Part shown: positions 3,685 to 6,571 of the stretch, in pieces
How positions within the stretch are numbered: position 1 is the first letter of the stretch
Layout: each line of letters starts with the position of its first letter
Translations under genes and position numbers: made by a program
Notes under the pieces: generated by a model
Seen by the model: only the letters and a program-made list of their open reading frames with translations
Database searches by the model: none
What the model was told of the DNA's origin: nothing
Source of the DNA: Anaerolineales bacterium
GTDB taxonomy: Bacteria > Chloroflexota > Anaerolineae > 4572-78 > NAK82
Assembly: GCA_024643945.1 (NCBI GenBank)
Contig: JAHELX010000349.1
Span: 1-6,571 of the forward strand
DNA: 6,571 bases
Direction: 5' to 3'

Positions 3685-6357
3685 ATGAAGATGCGACTGC
3701 TGCTGATCACCATTACGGCCCTGGGCTTATGCCTGACCAGCGTAGCCCCTGCCGCCGCCGACGGTGTCATCATCCCCGACCGGCCTGACCTGGCCTACCT
3801 GAGCATCAAGTACCACCGGGTCAAGGTGGACATCGAAGACCAGGTGGCCACCACCCACATTGACCAGGTCTTCGTCAACGACTCGAATTGGACCGTGGAG
3901 GGGACATACCTCTTCCCGCTGCCGGAAGAGGCCGCCATCTCCGAGTTCGTCATGTGGGTGGACGGTAAGCGTGTCGAGGGAGAGGTGCTCACCCGCGAGA
4001 AGGCGCGCCAGATTTACGACGACATCGTCCGCCGCCGGCGTGACCCGGCCCTGCTGGAATACGTGGGGCACGATCTCTTCCAGGCCAGTATCTTTCCCAT
4101 CCCCCCCGGCGACGAGCGCCGCGTCGAGATCGAGTACACCCAGGTATTGCCGGCGGAAGGAGGGCTGGTCCGCTACGTCTACCCGCTCAGCACCGAGCAA
4201 TTCTCCGCCCGGCCGCTGGAAGACGCCTCGGTCAGCGTCAGCATCACCTCCCAGGAGCCCATCAAGGCCATCTATTCCCCCAGCCATCCGGTCGCGATTG
4301 ACCGCGACGGGGACTACCGCGCCCGCGTCGGCTGGGAAGATCGGGATGTGACTCCCGACAAAGACTTCGCGCTTTATTACACCGTCTCCCAAGAGGATTT
4401 GGGCGTGAATCTGCTCAGTTATAAAGAGCGGGGTGAAGATGGCTTCTTCATGTTGCTGGTGGCGCCCAAGGTGGAGGTGGACGAGACGCAGGTCGTCGCC
4501 AAGGACGTGATCCTGGTTCTCGACACCTCCGGCAGTATGGATGGGGAGAAGCTGGAGCAAGCTAAAAACGCCCTCCTCTTCATACTGGACAACCTGAACC
4601 CGGAAGATCGCTTCAACATTGTCGAATTCAGCACCGGCGTGCGGACGTACGCCGACCGGCTCGAACCTGCCCGCCAGGCCGGCGACGCTGCCGGCTGGGT
4701 GCGTGACATTACGGCCAACGGGGGCACCGACATCAACCGCGCCATGCTCGAGGCCCTGGACACAGCCGACCGCGAACGGCCGACGGTCATCATCTTCCTC
4801 ACCGATGGCTTGCCCACCGAGGGCGTGGTCGAGACGGATCTCATCCTCAACAACGTGAAACAGGCTGCCCGGAGCAACATGCGTGTCTTCACCTTTGGCG
4901 TGGGCGACGACGTCAACACCCTGCTGCTGGACACCACAGCCCGGGAACTGCGGGGAGCCAGCGCCTACGTCCGCCCGGGCGAGCGCATTGACGAGCAGGT
5001 CAGCGCCTTCTACGCCAAAGTCAGTACGCCCGTCCTGGCCGACATCGAACTCACCTTCCGGGGCGCGCGCGTGGACGACACCTATCCCTATCCTCTGCCC
5101 GATCTATTCGCCGGCACGCAACTGGTGCTGGTAGGTCGCTACCGGGATGGTGGGCCAGCCACGGTTACCCTGGAGGGGACGGTCAACGCAAAGACGCAGC
5201 GCTTCGTCTACGAGGATCTCACCTTCCATGATAACGGCGGGGACGACTTCATCCCGCCGCTGTGGGCGACGCGCAAAATCGGCTACCTGCTCAACCAGAT
5301 CCGGCTGCATGGCGAGTCCCAGGAGTTGGTGGACGAAATCGTCGAGTTGTCTATCCGCTATGGCATCATCACCCCGTATACCTCCTTCCTGGTCGAAGAG
5401 CCGAACATGGCGCTGAGCCGGGAAGGTCGCGACGAAATTGCCAGAGAGACCTACCGATCTATGGCCACCGCCGTCCCGGCCCCGGCTGCTGGCGCAGCGG
5501 CTGTAGAGAAAGCCGTGGAGCAGGCTCAATTGGAGGCGGCCGAAGCGCCAGCCGCTCCCAGTGAAGCCTACGCTCAACAGGTGCAGGTAGTGGGAGAGCG
5601 AGCCTTCGTGCTGCGCCCCGTGCCAGGACTTCGCGACGGCGTCTGGACCGACACCACTTTTGACCCCGACCGGATGAGCACGGTCAAGCTCCCCTTCGGC
5701 TCCGACGCCTTCTTCGCCTTCCTGTCCGACCATCCCCAGGCGGGTCGCTACTTCGCCGTCGGCGAGCGGGTCATCGTGGTGGTGGATGGGGTAGCCTACG
5801 AGACGGTCGCCTCAGACGCCCAATCTCCAACCTCGAATCTCCAACCTCAAACCACCACCTCGCCGCCCCCGGCCGACGTGGGAGAGCTGTACACCACCCT
5901 CAGCGCCAACGTGGTGGAGGGAGTCGCTCCGCTGGCGGTCAACTTCACCGGCCGGCTGGCGGGGGGCCCGGACAACAACCGCGACTACTATTGCGTGGAA
6001 AGCACCTTTGAGTTTGGCGATGGGATGGTCCAAAGCGCCGTCCCTGGCTGCCTGGAATGGATGCCGGAGTCCGTCATCCAGCGCGAGTATAGCGCCAGCT
6101 ACGTCTACCACGAGCCGGGCGTCTACCAGGCTACTTTCTCCCTGTCGGGGACCCAGTCGGAGCCGTTGACCATCGTCGTCCGCGACCGGACCGAGATTGC
6201 AACTGGTGCGGAGCCGGTTTCAACACCGTCTGTCGCAGAGCCTGAAGACGCCTCGCAGGCAGGTGGCAAAAGCCCAAGCGGTGGTTTGTGTCCTGGCTCC
6301 CTGGGGTTGGTGCTCCTGCCGCTGCTGGGAGTGGTGCTGGCCGCCCGACGAAAGTAG
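3685..6357 (+). CDS. Exported VIT-vWA protein with PKD domain and C-terminal membrane anchor
   Basis: An 890-residue protein, complete. Residues 1-25 form a signal peptide (MKMRLLLITI..., cleavage likely after VAPAAA). A VIT domain follows at about 28-155 (TYLFPLPEEAAISEFVMWVDG; ARQIYDDIV; PALLEYVGHDLFQASIFPIP). The vWA domain is at about 273-450 with a complete metal site: Asp280-Ser282-Ser284 in DTSGSM, Thr348 in GGTDI, Asp374 in FLTDGLPT. Residues 523-572 (PPLWATRKIGYLLNQI; IRYGIITPYTSFLVEE) and 643-706 are the conserved tail of the VIT/vWA family, which is related to inter-alpha-trypsin inhibitor heavy chains. An Ala/Pro/Glu linker lies at 597-630. A PKD-like domain is at about 735-834 (FEFGDG; YHEPGVYQATFSLSG), with Cys770 and Cys789 possibly forming a disulfide. 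The end, GGLCPGS, a hydrophobic stretch, then ARRK, is a tripartite membrane-sorting signal. The protein should sit on the cell surface and bind protein or matrix ligands through a divalent metal. It is transcribed alone and ends at a strong terminator. Exact ligand unknown. Confidence 0.92.
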   Translation: MKMRLLLITITALGLCLTSVAPAAADGVIIPDRPDLAYLSIKYHRVKVDIEDQVATTHIDQVFVNDSNWTVEGTYLFPLPEEAAISEFVMWVDGKRVEGEVLTREKARQIYDDIVRRRRDPALLEYVGHDLFQASIFPIPPGDERRVEIEYTQVLPAEGGLVRYVYPLSTEQFSARPLEDASVSVSITSQEPIKAIYSPSHPVAIDRDGDYRARVGWEDRDVTPDKDFALYYTVSQEDLGVNLLSYKERGEDGFFMLLVAPKVEVDETQVVAKDVILVLDTSGSMDGEKLEQAKNALLFILDNLNPEDRFNIVEFSTGVRTYADRLEPARQAGDAAGWVRDITANGGTDINRAMLEALDTADRERPTVIIFLTDGLPTEGVVETDLILNNVKQAARSNMRVFTFGVGDDVNTLLLDTTARELRGASAYVRPGERIDEQVSAFYAKVSTPVLADIELTFRGARVDDTYPYPLPDLFAGTQLVLVGRYRDGGPATVTLEGTVNAKTQRFVYEDLTFHDNGGDDFIPPLWATRKIGYLLNQIRLHGESQELVDEIVELSIRYGIITPYTSFLVEEPNMALSREGRDEIARETYRSMATAVPAPAAGAAAVEKAVEQAQLEAAEAPAAPSEAYAQQVQVVGERAFVLRPVPGLRDGVWTDTTFDPDRMSTVKLPFGSDAFFAFLSDHPQAGRYFAVGERVIVVVDGVAYETVASDAQSPTSNLQPQTTTSPPPADVGELYTTLSANVVEGVAPLAVNFTGRLAGGPDNNRDYYCVESTFEFGDGMVQSAVPGCLEWMPESVIQREYSASYVYHEPGVYQATFSLSGTQSEPLTIVVRDRTEIATGAEPVSTPSVAEPEDASQAGGKSPSGGLCPGSLGLVLLPLLGVVLAARRK
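5822..5849 (+). repeat. Four heptamer units inside the VIT-vWA gene
   Basis: AATCTCC-AACCTCG followed by AATCTCC-AACCTCA: two 14-nt units, or four 7-nt units. It encodes the flexible linker before the PKD domain (QSPTSNLQPQ). Seven is not a multiple of three, so gain or loss of one unit would shift the frame, while gain or loss of three would not. It resembles the short tandem heptamer repeats known from cyanobacteria. Confidence 0.6.
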
Positions 6358-6361
6358 CGTG

Positions 6362-6383
6362 GGGCAGCCTGGAAAGGCTGCCC
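6362..6383 (+). other. Hairpin just after the VIT-vWA stop codon
   Basis: GGGCAGCCT and AGGCTGCCC form a perfect 9-bp stem with a GGAA loop, 4 nt after the TAG. There is no T-tract, so it is probably a 3' stabilising hairpin that backs up the terminator downstream and not a terminator itself. Confidence 0.55.
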
Positions 6384-6415
6384 AGACAACTTCCAGAGAT
6401 ACTACCTGGCTGGCC

Positions 6416-6453
6416 AGCAGGGGCGTCATTGAATGACGCCCCTGCTTTTATTT
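6416..6453 (+). terminator. Strong rho-independent terminator
   Basis: AGCAGGGGCGTCA pairs perfectly with TGACGCCCCTGCT (13 bp, 5-nt loop TTGAA), followed by TTTATTT. It lies about 60 nt after the VIT-vWA stop and closes that transcription unit. On the minus strand the flank lacks a comparable T-tract. Confidence 0.88.
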
Positions 6454-6512
6454 GGCAGCTCTTGCCTTGCCCCAATACTACCAAAAGATCGTTTGGGGGT
6501 ACTCATTTCTTA

Positions 6513-6541
6513 TTGGACATAAGCTCCATTGATGTTAAAAT
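6513..6541 (+). promoter_or_regulatory. Putative sigma-70 promoter for a gene beyond the window
   Basis: TTGGAC (6513-6518) and TAAAAT (6536-6541) are 17 nt apart in an A+T-rich stretch following the terminator. No start codon with a ribosome binding site follows before the end of the window. The rest of 6454-6571 holds no gene; a short CCAAA/TTTGG inverted repeat lies at 6481-6495. Confidence 0.4.
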
Positions 6542-6571
6542 CTACGATAGGACGATATACCCCAGGCTGAC

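Noticed and set aside
3724..3732. Possible lipoprotein signal at Cys16 of the VIT-vWA protein
   Set aside because: The residue before Cys16 is Leu, which does not fit a lipobox; the VAPAAA site at residue 25 fits ordinary signal peptidase I better.
3727..4560. Long open frame (277 codons) on the minus strand inside the VIT-vWA gene
   Set aside because: It is antisense to clearly functional VIT and vWA domains in a GC-rich gene, where shadow frames are common. Its translation has no recognisable domain and no ribosome binding site.
5104..5733. Minus-strand open frame of 209 codons over the end of the vWA region
   Set aside because: Antisense shadow of conserved VIT-vWA tail sequence; no domain or start signal.
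1..6571. CRISPR array, tRNA or rRNA
   Set aside because: No regularly spaced repeats with spacers, no cloverleaf with a CCA-type acceptor stem, and no rRNA-like conserved segments were seen.

Overview
The window has the look of a filamentous, environmental Chloroflexota-type genome. This rests on style, not on a marker gene: a large exported VIT/vWA protein with a PKD domain, decayed Ig-like/FN3-like plus RHS protein fragments, PIN-domain and HicB toxin-antitoxin pieces, and AATCTCC-like heptamer tandem repeats. There is no rRNA, tRNA or CRISPR array.

Layout. (1) Positions 2-1469, plus strand, A+T-richer than the rest: the 3' part of a TPR protein with three C-terminal membrane helices, a 69-residue two-helix membrane protein ending in a run of aspartates, and an overlapping soluble protein of about 164 residues that I do not recognise. 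(2) Positions 1470-1868: no convincing gene, several small hairpins and possibly decayed coding sequence. (3) Positions 1869-2610, minus strand: an apparently intact type II toxin-antitoxin operon (small antitoxin, then PIN/VapC-like toxin) with a good promoter. (4) Positions 2606-3633: a gene graveyard. Pieces of a large surface protein (Ig-like, FN3-like, RHS core, Ig-like) lie on the plus strand. They are broken by a roughly 98-nt imperfect palindrome and a 31-nt insertion. A 5' remnant of hicB with a strong promoter sits on the minus strand. (5) Positions 3685-6357: one intact 890-residue exported VIT-vWA-PKD protein with a C-terminal membrane anchor, a strong ribosome binding site, and a textbook terminator at 6416-6453. 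(6) Positions 6454-6571: intergenic, with a plausible promoter for a gene beyond the window.

How the parts work together. The first three genes probably form one transcription unit and may make a membrane-associated assembly, but their role is unknown. The PIN toxin and its partner act only on each other and on cellular RNA. The VIT-vWA gene is a stand-alone unit for a cell-surface adhesion or metal-dependent binding protein. The most informative part is the graveyard, where small palindromic insertions and frame changes can be reconstructed because the broken reading frames resume in recognisable protein sequence. I see no convincing previously undescribed multi-gene system.
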